64,000 nucleotides of DNA from CADAWZ01 sp045114665 (GTDB lineage Bacteria > Vulcanimicrobiota > CADAWZ01). Shown here one piece after another: positions 1 to 8,772 of the stretch. The position numbers and the translations under genes are program-made. The notes beneath the pieces are model-generated. The model had not been told where the DNA came from and searched no databases. It saw only the letters and a program-made list of their open reading frames with translations. How positions within the stretch are numbered: position 1 is the stretch's first letter; each line of letters begins with the position of its first letter. Where the stretch lies: positions 1-64,000 of the forward strand of contig JBGUKW010000318.1 in the NCBI GenBank assembly GCA_045114665.1, written 5' to 3'.

Positions 1-480
1 ATTAATGGCTCTGAAGTAACTTCTTCTTCAAGCTCTTTATCTTCGATTATCGACTCAACTTCTTCAATTAATGGCTCTGAAGTAACTTCTTCTTCAAGTT
101 CTTTCTCTTCGATTACTGGAGTAACTTTTTCAGTTAATGACTCTAAAGTAACTTCTTCTTCAAGTTCTTTCTCTTCGATTATCGGCTCAACTTCTTCAAC
201 TACTGGCTCTGAAGTAACTTCTGCTTCAAGCTCTTTCTCTTCGATTATCGGCTCAACTTCTTCAATTAATGGCTCCGAAGTAACTTCTTCAAGCTCTTTC
301 TCTTCGATTATCGGCTCAACTTTTTCAGTTAATGACTCTAAAGTAACTTCTTCTTCAAGCTCTTTCTCTTCGATTATCGGCTCAACTTCTTCAATTAATG
401 GCTCTGAAGAAACTTCTTTTTCAAGCTCTTTCTCTTCGATTATCGGCTCAACTTCTTCAATTAATGGCTCTGATAAATTA
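1..480. repeat. 66-bp tandem repeat array, coding
   Basis: Seven consecutive units (66, 66, 66, 66, 63, 66 and 66 bp) followed by a 21-bp partial unit. Each encodes about 22 residues of the acidic tail of the LexA-domain protein. Units begin at the plus-strand motif ATTAATGGCTCTGAAG or a close variant (GTTAATGACTC, ACTACTGGCTC). The array continues past the left edge, so its full copy number is unknown. The 63-bp unit lacks one codon and stays in frame. Confidence 0.93.
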
Positions 481-1286
481 ACACTTGAAAATTCGATAGG
501 AATCATTGTTTCTAAAGGTTCTGATTCCTCATCTTCATCTATATCTTCAAATTCAGTATCATTAGGTAAATCAACTTCAATCATAGTCTCAAAAGGCTCT
601 GATTCTTTATTTTCTTCAATGTCTTCAAATTTAACATTTTCAGGCATTTCAACTTTAATCATAGTCTCAAAAGGCTCTGATTCTTCATCTTCATTGACAT
701 CTGTTGTATCAGAATAATCTTTATATAAATTAACAAAATCAAAATCTTCCATATGTTCTGCCAAATCTACAACAGTAGGTGCTGAATCAGGGTCTGGTAA
801 AATCTCTGGAAGTTCCTCTATCAATAATTCAGATGAAGGCATTTCATCAATTTCATCTATATCATCAAACTCATCTATAACAGGCTCTTTAGTAAGTAAA
901 ATTTCTTTTGATTTTTCAACAGGTTTAGGAATATATATTTTCTCATCTGCTATTTTTTCATCTGCGAAAATTTCAGATACTACTGATTCATCTAATTTTC
1001 TTGTGTCAAAATCACCCTTTTTTATTACTTCTTTCTTTTTAGTAGATTTCTTTGCTGATGAAACACGCTTACCAGTAAGTTTTATACTTCTTGATTTTGT
1101 CTTGTCTCTTATAATATATCCCTTTTCTTCAAGACATGAAAGTTGATGATGAACAGACGAAGTCGAAGAAAGCCCACAAAGTGTAGAAATTTCCTTTATT
1201 GTAGGAGGAATAGAATGTTTAGAAATATATGATTTTAAAATATCTAAAATTTTTTTCTGAATTTCTGTCAATTCTTGTTTTTTCAT
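1..1286 (-). CDS. LexA-type winged-helix domain fused to acidic repeats (partial)
   Basis: The gene enters from the left edge; 428 N-terminal codons are visible and the C-terminus is missing. Residues 1-65 read as a LexA DNA-binding domain: the start MKKQELTEIQKKILDIL, then PPTIKEI, then GLSSTSSVHHQL and LEEKGYI, all hallmarks of that family. After a Lys-rich linker (about residues 68-85) the protein becomes very acidic. It carries three copies of an ESEPxETMI segment (residues about 200-265) and then a 22-residue tandem repeat rich in EEKELEEE. No LexA Ala-Gly cleavage site or Ser/Lys peptidase domain is visible in the part present; a peptidase could still lie beyond the edge. The ATG at 1286 is chosen because it matches where LexA proteins begin, although no clear Shine-Dalgarno precedes it. 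The DNA-binding domain is secure; the function of the fusion is unknown. Confidence 0.8.
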   Translation of the reverse strand, partial: MKKQELTEIQKKILDILKSYISKHSIPPTIKEISTLCGLSSTSSVHHQLSCLEEKGYIIRDKTKSRSIKLTGKRVSSAKKSTKKKEVIKKGDFDTRKLDESVVSEIFADEKIADEKIYIPKPVEKSKEILLTKEPVIDEFDDIDEIDEMPSSELLIEELPEILPDPDSAPTVVDLAEHMEDFDFVNLYKDYSDTTDVNEDEESEPFETMIKVEMPENVKFEDIEENKESEPFETMIEVDLPNDTEFEDIDEDEESEPLETMIPIEFSSVNLSEPLIEEVEPIIEEKELEKEVSSEPLIEEVEPIIEEKELEEEVTLESLTEKVEPIIEEKELEEVTSEPLIEEVEPIIEEKELEAEVTSEPVVEEVEPIIEEKELEEEVTLESLTEKVTPVIEEKELEEEVTSEPLIEEVESIIEDKELEEEVTSEPL

Positions 1287-1349
1287 AAAATTTGCCAAAT
1301 AAAAAAAATTTAACTTATTTTATTTCCTCTAATAGCTATTAAACTCCTT

Positions 1350-1378
1350 TTTATATACATATAAAGTTTGAATTACAA
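1350..1378 (-). promoter_or_regulatory. possible sigma-70 promoter of the LexA-domain gene
   Basis: On the minus strand TTGTAA and TATAAA are separated by 17 bp, about 65 bp upstream of the ATG at 1286. The match is only moderate and the region is AT-rich, so chance occurrence is possible. Confidence 0.35.
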
Positions 1379-1410
1379 CTTACTATTCTATAAAAATTAA
1401 CTTCTGACTA

Positions 1411-1450
1411 AAAAAAAACAGACATTGCAAAAATTCTGCAGTGCCTGTTT
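1411..1450 (-). terminator. rho-independent terminator after the Roadblock gene
   Basis: On the minus strand a roughly 14-bp imperfect stem (AAACAGGCACTGCA paired with TGCAATGTCTGTTT) is followed by a run of T. It separates the Roadblock operon from the LexA-domain gene. Confidence 0.8.
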
Positions 1451-1468
1451 CACTATATATATTTTTTC

Positions 1469-1819
1469 CTAACTCAAAATTGACTTCAATTCTTTTGCAG
1501 ATTCCCTGCCTTGAATCATGACAAATCCTTTATTTACTGTATCATCAGAAATTATGACCAAAATAGTATCTTCATTTACATCAAAAATGAATGTATTTTG
1601 ATTGTTTGCAGAAATAGTCATTTCAAGAGGATGACCAGTATCAAATCTTTCATTAGTCATACTATCTGCAGAAGCATATACTTCAGAAACACAAGCACTA
1701 ATAAATTCTACATCATTTTGAAAATCTCCCAAAGATGAAATCAAAATGCCATCTTTTCCAATGAGAAGAGAACCTTGAATTCCACTTAATTTAGCTATAT
1801 CTTCCAATATTTTCTCCAT
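1469..1819 (-). CDS. Roadblock/LC7 domain protein
   Basis: A 116-residue single-domain protein. The order helix, strand GSLLIGKDGILISS, long helix, strand EMTISANNQNTFIFDV, strand TILVIISD fits the Roadblock/LC7 fold. This family includes MglB, which acts as a GTPase-activating partner of small Ras-like GTPases in cell polarity. No small GTPase gene is seen in this window. GGAGGAAGAT precedes the ATG. It lies 17 bp downstream of a large protein with its own Roadblock-like C-terminus, and a terminator follows, so the two are probably co-transcribed and may dimerise. The fold call is good; the partner and role are inference. Confidence 0.8.
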   Translation of the reverse strand: MEKILEDIAKLSGIQGSLLIGKDGILISSLGDFQNDVEFISACVSEVYASADSMTNERFDTGHPLEMTISANNQNTFIFDVNEDTILVIISDDTVNKGFVMIQGRESAKELKSILS

Positions 1820-1836
1820 ATCTTCCTCCGTTTAGA

Positions 1837-4230
1837 CTATGCAATAAGTTTTGCAGATTCCATTATTTTCAAATACCATACTTCTTTTCCAGCCGATGCA
1901 TCAATAAGAGAAACAAATACTGTTTTCTCCTCAAAGAATACAAATGAATATATAAGCGAATCTGTAATAATACAAATTTGACTTATCTTGCTATCTCCCA
2001 TAATTTTATTTATCATGTGCATATTCTCTTTACAAAATCCAAAAACAAATTTCTTGATATTCTCTACAGAATTTATGTTTCCAACTTGTTTTTCATTTGC
2101 ACTTGATTCATCACAAAGAAGAAGAGCTTTTACTGTATCTATTTTATTTAAGTCATCAAAAACCTTATCTGATAAGGAATTTCTTACATCTTCAGAAGAC
2201 TGAATTTTTAATTCAATATCTTCTATTTCTTTTTCACACTTAAATACTGTATATCCTAATTCAACAGGCGATATAGTCATATATGAATCAGCAGAATTGA
2301 TAAAAACTGATTTTATTTTTTTATCTGAAACAAAGGAGAATTCTTTAGAAATTCTATCAAAAAATTCCGAAGAATAAGCAGAAACCTTTTCTGCATCTGG
2401 TCTATCATATTTTTTATAACAAATAGAAAAACCGTCTTTAGAAGCCAATGCAAAATTTATATTTTCATCAAGTTCAGATATTGCATCTTCAAGTTCTGAA
2501 TAAGAAAGAATTGACGAAGATTTACAAATATTGTCAACATTATCATATACTTTAGAAGAGCTTTCATTGATTTTGAGATCATAATCAGACATCTTTGGAA
2601 TTTCAACAATATTATCTTCTGCTTGGAATCCAACTTTCATGGTCTCTTGAATTAAGAAATCATCATCGTCATCATCAAATTCTTCTTCAATATCTATTTT
2701 CGATAACTTAGACTCTTCATCTTCAGGTATATTTTTCTGCAATTCAGAATCTACTTCGATCGATTCATCTATTGGGAATTCTATTTCCTGTTCATCAGAC
2801 ATATCCTTATTTTCTTCATCTAAAGAAGTTGAATCAAATGAAACATTTTCTTCTTCTGTTTCAGAAACAAAAGGAGTATTTGAAGATATAACTTCATCTA
2901 TCAATTCTTCTTCATACTCTATCATATCTTTAGAATCTTCAAATTTGTTATCAATTAAATCATTTCCAAAGAAAGAAGTATGTATATTTACAGGGTCTAA
3001 TTTAGAAATTATGTTTTCTTTCTGTTCCTTAAAGAAATTATCTGTAAGTGTTGATGTCAAATTAACATAAGACATCTGCCCAAAATTTCTGATAGAATCA
3101 GAAACACTCATCAACTTGACTTCATTTAAAACATCTTTCAAAGCCGATTGAACATCACCCAAATAATTTATAATAGTAATATTCTTAATTGACTTATTGA
3201 AAAATACAATATCTGTTTGATCAAAAATTGCATCTGTAATCAATACTGTCTTATCTGCATTATAAAATTTAGCTCTTTCAGCAAAAGTAAATATATCTTC
3301 CTTGTTTATAGGACCTTCTTTTACACATATATATATAAGTTTTCCAAAATAACTTACAAAAATATCTGTGTCTTTTAAACCATTTTCATTTCTAACAGCA
3401 ATATTATCTTGATATATTCCAATAGACAAAAGGATATAACCTACATAAAGTGAAAGCCAAAAATTATTTTTTATAAATATCTTACCTTCATCTGTAAGAC
3501 ATAAAACTTGATCTATTTTTTCTTCAAGGAACAATTTACCACAGAAAGGACATTGAAGACCACGAGAAGACGCATCTTTTATGGATTCAAGATCTTTCAT
3601 TCTGCTTATCTGATGACCAAACTCACGGCAATAGACGAAGAAACTCTTACTCGTGAGACCTAAATCAACAAGTGTTGAAATCACAGAGAAAAGATCAACA
3701 TTTGTAAATTCCTTAGATATTTCGTCCATTAGAGAAGTTTTACCATGACCAATAGCTCTCAAAATATTTAAAACAAAAGGTTCTTTTAAATATGTTATGA
3801 CAGAAGGATTTATTTTTGTAAACAACTTTTCAGATGAATCAACATTCAATATGTTAAATTTCTCATTTACAAAATTGAATTGTTTCCATCTTACATAGCT
3901 GACATCACTAAAAGAACTTAAAACTTTTCTTACAATAGATTTAAAATTGTCAAAAACTTTTTTGTCATCACTATTGTTGGCAAAACAGCCAACTTCTATA
4001 TGTTTATGATGTTCTGGAATCATAACATATAATAAACAGCCAGTCTGCTCATCTCTGAATATATCCCAAGTATTAGGTGATTGACACATACAAACCCTAT
4101 TTAAACGAGTTTTAAGTATCTCATCGGCTCCATCAACTACAGCGGTATATTCTTTAGCAAGACTTTTCAAAATACTTCTTTTTTCTTTCCTGTCAATAAC
4201 AACAGGTAGTATTTGTTTGTAAAATTCCAT
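1837..4230 (-). CDS. multidomain protein: zinc motif, nuclease-like region, acidic linker, C-terminal Roadblock-like domain
   Basis: A 797-residue protein; the ATG at 4230 is preferred over an upstream start because GAGGTG sits 6 nt before it. Helical segments that could form a winged helix lie near residues 140-205. A CPFC pair near residue 228 is compatible with a zinc site. Residues about 260-350 alternate strands and helices (DTDIFVSYFGKLIYICVKEG) in a pattern recalling restriction-endonuclease-like folds, but the usual acidic residue before the Lys is not preserved. Residues about 440-560 are strongly acidic and include ETMKV, resembling ETMI motifs in the LexA-domain neighbour. Residues about 600-700 look like a Roadblock domain (LASKDGFSICY, then MTISPVELGYTVFKC). 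The exact role is unknown; polarity, signalling or regulation is inferred only from context. Confidence 0.6.
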   Translation of the reverse strand: MEFYKQILPVVIDRKEKRSILKSLAKEYTAVVDGADEILKTRLNRVCMCQSPNTWDIFRDEQTGCLLYVMIPEHHKHIEVGCFANNSDDKKVFDNFKSIVRKVLSSFSDVSYVRWKQFNFVNEKFNILNVDSSEKLFTKINPSVITYLKEPFVLNILRAIGHGKTSLMDEISKEFTNVDLFSVISTLVDLGLTSKSFFVYCREFGHQISRMKDLESIKDASSRGLQCPFCGKLFLEEKIDQVLCLTDEGKIFIKNNFWLSLYVGYILLSIGIYQDNIAVRNENGLKDTDIFVSYFGKLIYICVKEGPINKEDIFTFAERAKFYNADKTVLITDAIFDQTDIVFFNKSIKNITIINYLGDVQSALKDVLNEVKLMSVSDSIRNFGQMSYVNLTSTLTDNFFKEQKENIISKLDPVNIHTSFFGNDLIDNKFEDSKDMIEYEEELIDEVISSNTPFVSETEEENVSFDSTSLDEENKDMSDEQEIEFPIDESIEVDSELQKNIPEDEESKLSKIDIEEEFDDDDDDFLIQETMKVGFQAEDNIVEIPKMSDYDLKINESSSKVYDNVDNICKSSSILSYSELEDAISELDENINFALASKDGFSICYKKYDRPDAEKVSAYSSEFFDRISKEFSFVSDKKIKSVFINSADSYMTISPVELGYTVFKCEKEIEDIELKIQSSEDVRNSLSDKVFDDLNKIDTVKALLLCDESSANEKQVGNINSVENIKKFVFGFCKENMHMINKIMGDSKISQICIITDSLIYSFVFFEEKTVFVSLIDASAGKEVWYLKIMESAKLIA

Positions 4231-4287
4231 CTTTACCACCTCTGTCAAAACTTACAAAAGCCTAAAAAGACTTTCCAAAATTATAAA

Positions 4288-7200
4288 CTATTTAATCAAC
4301 CTTTTTATTTTTTCCAATTCTTTACTTATTCTCTGATGTATCTTATCACTGTTTGTTTTTGCTGCAATTTGAATTGCTTTTTCAAGCTGTTTTTTACATT
4401 CTGCATACATTTTTTTCTTTTTGTAAATAAGAGAAAGATTAAACATCGCAGAAATATTCAACGGATCGAGTTCAATAGCTTTTAGATATGCTCCAATTCC
4501 CTCATTTAACTTAGATGCCTTATTGTAAGCAACACCTAAATTGAAATAAGTGCCATGATCGTTTGGATTGATTTTTATAGCCTCTCCATATTCTCTTATA
4601 GCATCTTCAAGTTTATTTATTCCTGCATAAGATATGCCTAGATGACTATGTGCCTCAAAATTATTCGGATTTATTTCTATTGCTTTTTCAAGATTTACAA
4701 CAGCTTCTTCGTAATTTTGTTTCTGAAGATATATGAATCCAAGTTGAGCAAAACTTTCATCATCTTTTGGATTTACTGACACAGCTTTTTCAAAAGATAC
4801 AATAGATTCGCCTGTCATATTCTTTTGGAAATAAACTCTACCAGCATGGCTATAAGGTTGAGACATATCAGGAGCTACTAAAGAAGCCTCTTCAAACAAT
4901 TTCAAAGCCTCATCAAGTTTTCCTCTCCACATCAAGGCATCTCCAGTTCCAATCAATGCTTCTGGATATTTAGGATCGAGTGAAAGAGCATTTTTATATG
5001 AATTAATTGCAAGATCCCATTTTGCCTTTTTCTGGAATATATCACCCAATTTGACATATAAAGAAGGAGTTGGAGTAAATACAACAGCTTTTTCAAAATA
5101 CACTATAGCTAAATCCATATCTCCTCTATCAAAATAACAATTACCCAATTTTATAAGCAAATCGGGATCTGTATCATCTAAAATCAACGCTTTTTGATAT
5201 TGTTCAATAGAAAGTTCCAAATTGTTTTGGAGCTTATATGTATCACCGAGAAGAATCAATGCCTCATAATTTTCTGGAGACTGATTAACTAAATCCATTA
5301 ATTTATTTACAACATCATCTGAAACATCGTTATTTTTAATTTTGATCTGTGCAATTCTAGTAATAGCTTTTATCTTGTCAATAGTTGTCTCAGGAGATAA
5401 ACTAATAACATTCTCGAACTGCTCAATAGCTTCATTCCATTTGCATTCTTTAAACAATATATCACCAAATGTCATATATATATGACTGCCAACAACTCCC
5501 TCTGACATAACATCTCTCATCAGAGATTCAGCCTTGGAATATTCACCAATTTCACTTAAAATAGAAGCAGTGCTATATGAAATATCTACTTTTGATTCTC
5601 CATATTCAAGACTACTTTTAAAAGAATCAAGTGCTTCAGAGAAACGTCCTAAAGATACAAGCAAATTTCCCATTTTAAAGAGAATTTTGCCACATTCAGA
5701 TTTATCATCTGACAACATAGCAGCTCTCTTATAATAGAAAATAGAATCAGTGTAAATTTCTTGTGATGAAGCCATATCTGCATAATCTCTACAGAAAATC
5801 CAATCATTATCTCTTAATTTTACAGCTTGATAAAGGGCATCTAGTGCCTCTTTTGATTTTCCTATTATAGAATATGCAATTCCCATATAGTGATATAAAT
5901 CTGCATTGTTAGAATCTAATTTTAGAGCTGTCAAAAATTCATCAATACATAATTCATATTGACCTATTTCAAAATACAAAACACCTAAATTATAATTTAA
6001 TAGATAATTTGAAGGGGCAAGAGCCAAAGCACTCTTAATCTTGTCTATTGCCTTATCTCTCATTTCAAGAACATGGTACAATTTTCCAAGTTCTTCAAGA
6101 TATTGAATACTCTTAGGACTTATTTCAAGTGCTTTCTCTGCAAAGATGACTGCATTTTGTAAATCACCTGCATTTTTATATGCAATAGAAGTCATATAAA
6201 AATATTCACAATTATCTTTATTTAGTTCAACTGCATTTAAAAAGCTCTCTATTGCCTTTTCATATTCACCTATTTTCATTTGACATAAACCTTTTCTATA
6301 ATACGGTTCATGTATATATGTATTAAGTGAAATGCAAGAACTATAAGCATCAGCAGCTATAGACCAAAGCTGTTGTGCTTCATAAATTTTTCCAAGTTCA
6401 AAAAAAGCAACATCTGAAGGTTTTATTTCAATAGATTTTCTCAAATATCTAACAGCTAAATCTTTCTCATCTATCTTTGCATAAAGACATCCACAAATTC
6501 TATATAAAGCATAGCTTGTTTTATTTGACTCAAGAGCAGTTTTATAAGCCTCGATAGCTTCTGAATAACGCTCCATTAAAGAATAAGTATCACCAATTAA
6601 TTTATATATTGCCCCAGTTGCTCCGAACTCTATAGCCTGCTGAAACTGATTATTTGCGAGATCTACTTTTCCCTGTTTTAAATATGCTATACCCAATTCC
6701 GTATGAATGCGACTATTGTCAGGGAAATAAGTCATAGCCTTTTGAAGTTTCTTGATAGCATACTCATATTTTCCAACTCTTGAAAGAGATTGACCAAATT
6801 CTATATATGCTTCACTCATCTCAGGCTCATTATCTATCGCTTTTTGGAAAGCTCTATTTGCTGCAGCAAAATCTCCAAGTTTGCTACATAATTTTCCGTA
6901 TTCAAAATAAGCAACTGGGTTTTTGTCATCTAATGTTATTGATGTCATCAATTCCTTTAAAGCCTCTGATAACCTCCCAGCTTTAATATAAGTAATGCCA
7001 AGATTCAACCTTATTTTTGGATCATTCGGGTCTAAATCAATGGCTCTTGTAAATTCTCTAATAGCATCATTAAATTGTTCAGTTTTCAAATAAGCAGTAC
7101 CAAGATGATAATGCGAAGAAGGATCATTAGGATCTATTTTAATTGAATTTTTATATGCTTCTATTGTTTCTGGCCAAGAATTAAGAGCTGAATAAGCCTG

Positions 7201-7986
7201 TCCCAAATTGTAATGCGAAACAGCATCTTCTGGAGATAGCTTAACAGCAAGCTCAAATTGTTTCAGAGCAAGCTCAAACTGTTCTTGTTGCATATATACC
7301 AAACCCAACGCAATACATATAGGAGCATAAGAAGGATTTAAGTGCATTGCTTTCTTCAATTCTTCAATAGAAATATCATATTTATTTAGCTTTGAAGCAA
7401 TCAAACCAAGATAGTAATGTGCCTGCATATCCTCTGGATTTATTAGAACTACTTTTTCAAATTCTTCCTGTGCTAAATCATATTTTCCCTGTCTATAATA
7501 GACGATTCCCAAATTTAATCGAGCATCTGAATCACCTGGATCATCTGTAACAGCTTTTTGGAAATCATCAATTCGCTGAAGTCTCTCCAGCTCACGATAA
7601 ATTCTCTGTTCAGCATTTCCGTCATGTCTATTTTGGACAATTTTCAAAGCTATTTGAAGTTCGGTAATAGCTTTTGATTTAAGTCCTTGTTTTTCAAAAG
7701 CAAGTCCTAAACTAAAATGAGATCTATGGTAATTAGGATTGATAGAAATAGACTCTTGCCATTCTTTAATGGCCATGTCAACATTTCCATTTCTTGAATA
7801 TATAGTACCAAGCTCATAATGAGGCAAATAATTATCCGAATTCAATTCCAAACTCTTTTTAAACTCAACTTCAGCCTCTTCGATATTGTTGGTATTTAAA
7901 TATTCAGTTCCTTTTTTATAATGTTCAAGAGCTTTGTCAAGAACATCAACTTCTGTTTTATTTTGAGCTGTATCTTGTTTTGCCAT
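4288..7986 (-). CDS. giant tetratricopeptide-repeat (TPR) protein
   Basis: A 1232-residue protein built almost entirely of 34-residue TPR units (recurring patterns such as YNLGxxY, AIxxYxxAIxxxP and ALxLDPN), roughly 30 or more copies in near-continuous superhelix. It has no signal peptide or membrane segment, so it should be cytoplasmic. TPR superhelices scaffold protein complexes; the partner is not evident. The start is set at 7986 (MAKQD) because AAGAGG lies 7 nt upstream, rather than at a possible start 21 nt earlier. It ends in a Lys-rich helix. The gene lies 47 bp downstream of rph and 57 bp upstream of the Roadblock-type protein, in a same-strand run. Confidence 0.93.
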   Translation of the reverse strand: MAKQDTAQNKTEVDVLDKALEHYKKGTEYLNTNNIEEAEVEFKKSLELNSDNYLPHYELGTIYSRNGNVDMAIKEWQESISINPNYHRSHFSLGLAFEKQGLKSKAITELQIALKIVQNRHDGNAEQRIYRELERLQRIDDFQKAVTDDPGDSDARLNLGIVYYRQGKYDLAQEEFEKVVLINPEDMQAHYYLGLIASKLNKYDISIEELKKAMHLNPSYAPICIALGLVYMQQEQFELALKQFELAVKLSPEDAVSHYNLGQAYSALNSWPETIEAYKNSIKIDPNDPSSHYHLGTAYLKTEQFNDAIREFTRAIDLDPNDPKIRLNLGITYIKAGRLSEALKELMTSITLDDKNPVAYFEYGKLCSKLGDFAAANRAFQKAIDNEPEMSEAYIEFGQSLSRVGKYEYAIKKLQKAMTYFPDNSRIHTELGIAYLKQGKVDLANNQFQQAIEFGATGAIYKLIGDTYSLMERYSEAIEAYKTALESNKTSYALYRICGCLYAKIDEKDLAVRYLRKSIEIKPSDVAFFELGKIYEAQQLWSIAADAYSSCISLNTYIHEPYYRKGLCQMKIGEYEKAIESFLNAVELNKDNCEYFYMTSIAYKNAGDLQNAVIFAEKALEISPKSIQYLEELGKLYHVLEMRDKAIDKIKSALALAPSNYLLNYNLGVLYFEIGQYELCIDEFLTALKLDSNNADLYHYMGIAYSIIGKSKEALDALYQAVKLRDNDWIFCRDYADMASSQEIYTDSIFYYKRAAMLSDDKSECGKILFKMGNLLVSLGRFSEALDSFKSSLEYGESKVDISYSTASILSEIGEYSKAESLMRDVMSEGVVGSHIYMTFGDILFKECKWNEAIEQFENVISLSPETTIDKIKAITRIAQIKIKNNDVSDDVVNKLMDLVNQSPENYEALILLGDTYKLQNNLELSIEQYQKALILDDTDPDLLIKLGNCYFDRGDMDLAIVYFEKAVVFTPTPSLYVKLGDIFQKKAKWDLAINSYKNALSLDPKYPEALIGTGDALMWRGKLDEALKLFEEASLVAPDMSQPYSHAGRVYFQKNMTGESIVSFEKAVSVNPKDDESFAQLGFIYLQKQNYEEAVVNLEKAIEINPNNFEAHSHLGISYAGINKLEDAIREYGEAIKINPNDHGTYFNLGVAYNKASKLNEGIGAYLKAIELDPLNISAMFNLSLIYKKKKMYAECKKQLEKAIQIAAKTNSDKIHQRISKELEKIKRLIK

Positions 7987-8033
7987 ATAAAAACCTCTTA
8001 AAAACAATTAAGCTATTTTTTAAAATCCAAGGC

Positions 8034-8768
8034 TTATCTAAGAAGCCAATCAATTTCTTCAGCAGTAAAAAGCGATTCTTGAATTTCTATTATTCTCTTT
8101 ATAGAATCACAAGCAACATCTAAAAATATATTCAATTTATCTCTATCAAATAACCCTTTTTCAGAAGTCCCCTGAATCTCAATAAATTGTCCCAAACTAT
8201 TCATAACAACATTCATATCAACATCGGCATTTGAATCTTCAGAATACTCCAAATCACAGACAGGAATACCTTCAACAATACCAACACTTATTGCTGCAAT
8301 AAATCCTTTAAAAGGCGATTGTTCAAGTTCTCCTCTTTTGTACATTTTTAAAAAACTATCTGCAAGTGCAACAACAGCTCCATTTATTGAAGTAGTTCTT
8401 GTTCCACCATCTGCTTCAATAACATCACAATCAACATTTAACATCAAAGGTCCAAGTTTTTCAAAATCAACAACAGTTCTAAGAGAACGACCAATCAATC
8501 TCTGTATTTCTTTTGTACGACCAGATGAAAGATGTTTTTCTCTTGAAATACGATTTTTTGAACAATTAGGAATCATACCGTATTCTGCAGTAAGCCAACC
8601 TGTATTTGATGTTTTCATCCAATCTGGAATCTTAGTTGAAACAGAAACAGTACACAAAACACGAGTTTTTCCACACTCTATAAAAATACTACCGTAATCA
8701 GAAGAGGTAAAATCTCTTGTAAATTTTATTTTTCTTTCTTCTGTAAAAAGTCTATTTATTCTAACCAT
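8034..8768 (-). CDS. rph: ribonuclease PH
   Basis: A 244-residue protein, close to the usual ~240-255 of RNase PH, the phosphate-dependent 3'-5' exonuclease that trims tRNA 3' ends. Family motifs are clear: GWLTAEYGMIP, an Arg-rich SSGRTKEIQRLIGRSLR segment, CDVIEADGGTRTTSINGA, and VCDLEYSEDSNADVDMN near residues 170-190. The C-terminus is short, without the longer tail of some homologues. It is 4 bp downstream of the FlhA-like gene, so it is probably translated from the same mRNA. Identification is secure. Confidence 0.97.
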   Translation of the reverse strand: MVRINRLFTEERKIKFTRDFTSSDYGSIFIECGKTRVLCTVSVSTKIPDWMKTSNTGWLTAEYGMIPNCSKNRISREKHLSSGRTKEIQRLIGRSLRTVVDFEKLGPLMLNVDCDVIEADGGTRTTSINGAVVALADSFLKMYKRGELEQSPFKGFIAAISVGIVEGIPVCDLEYSEDSNADVDMNVVMNSLGQFIEIQGTSEKGLFDRDKLNIFLDVACDSIKRIIEIQESLFTAEEIDWLLR

Positions 8769-8772
8769 TAAA

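Noticed and set aside
1..480. CRISPR array
   Set aside because: The repeats are directly tandem without unique spacers and lie inside an open reading frame.
7987..8007. Upstream start of the TPR protein at 8007
   Set aside because: The AAGAGG site fits the ATG at 7986, and the extra seven residues would overlap it.
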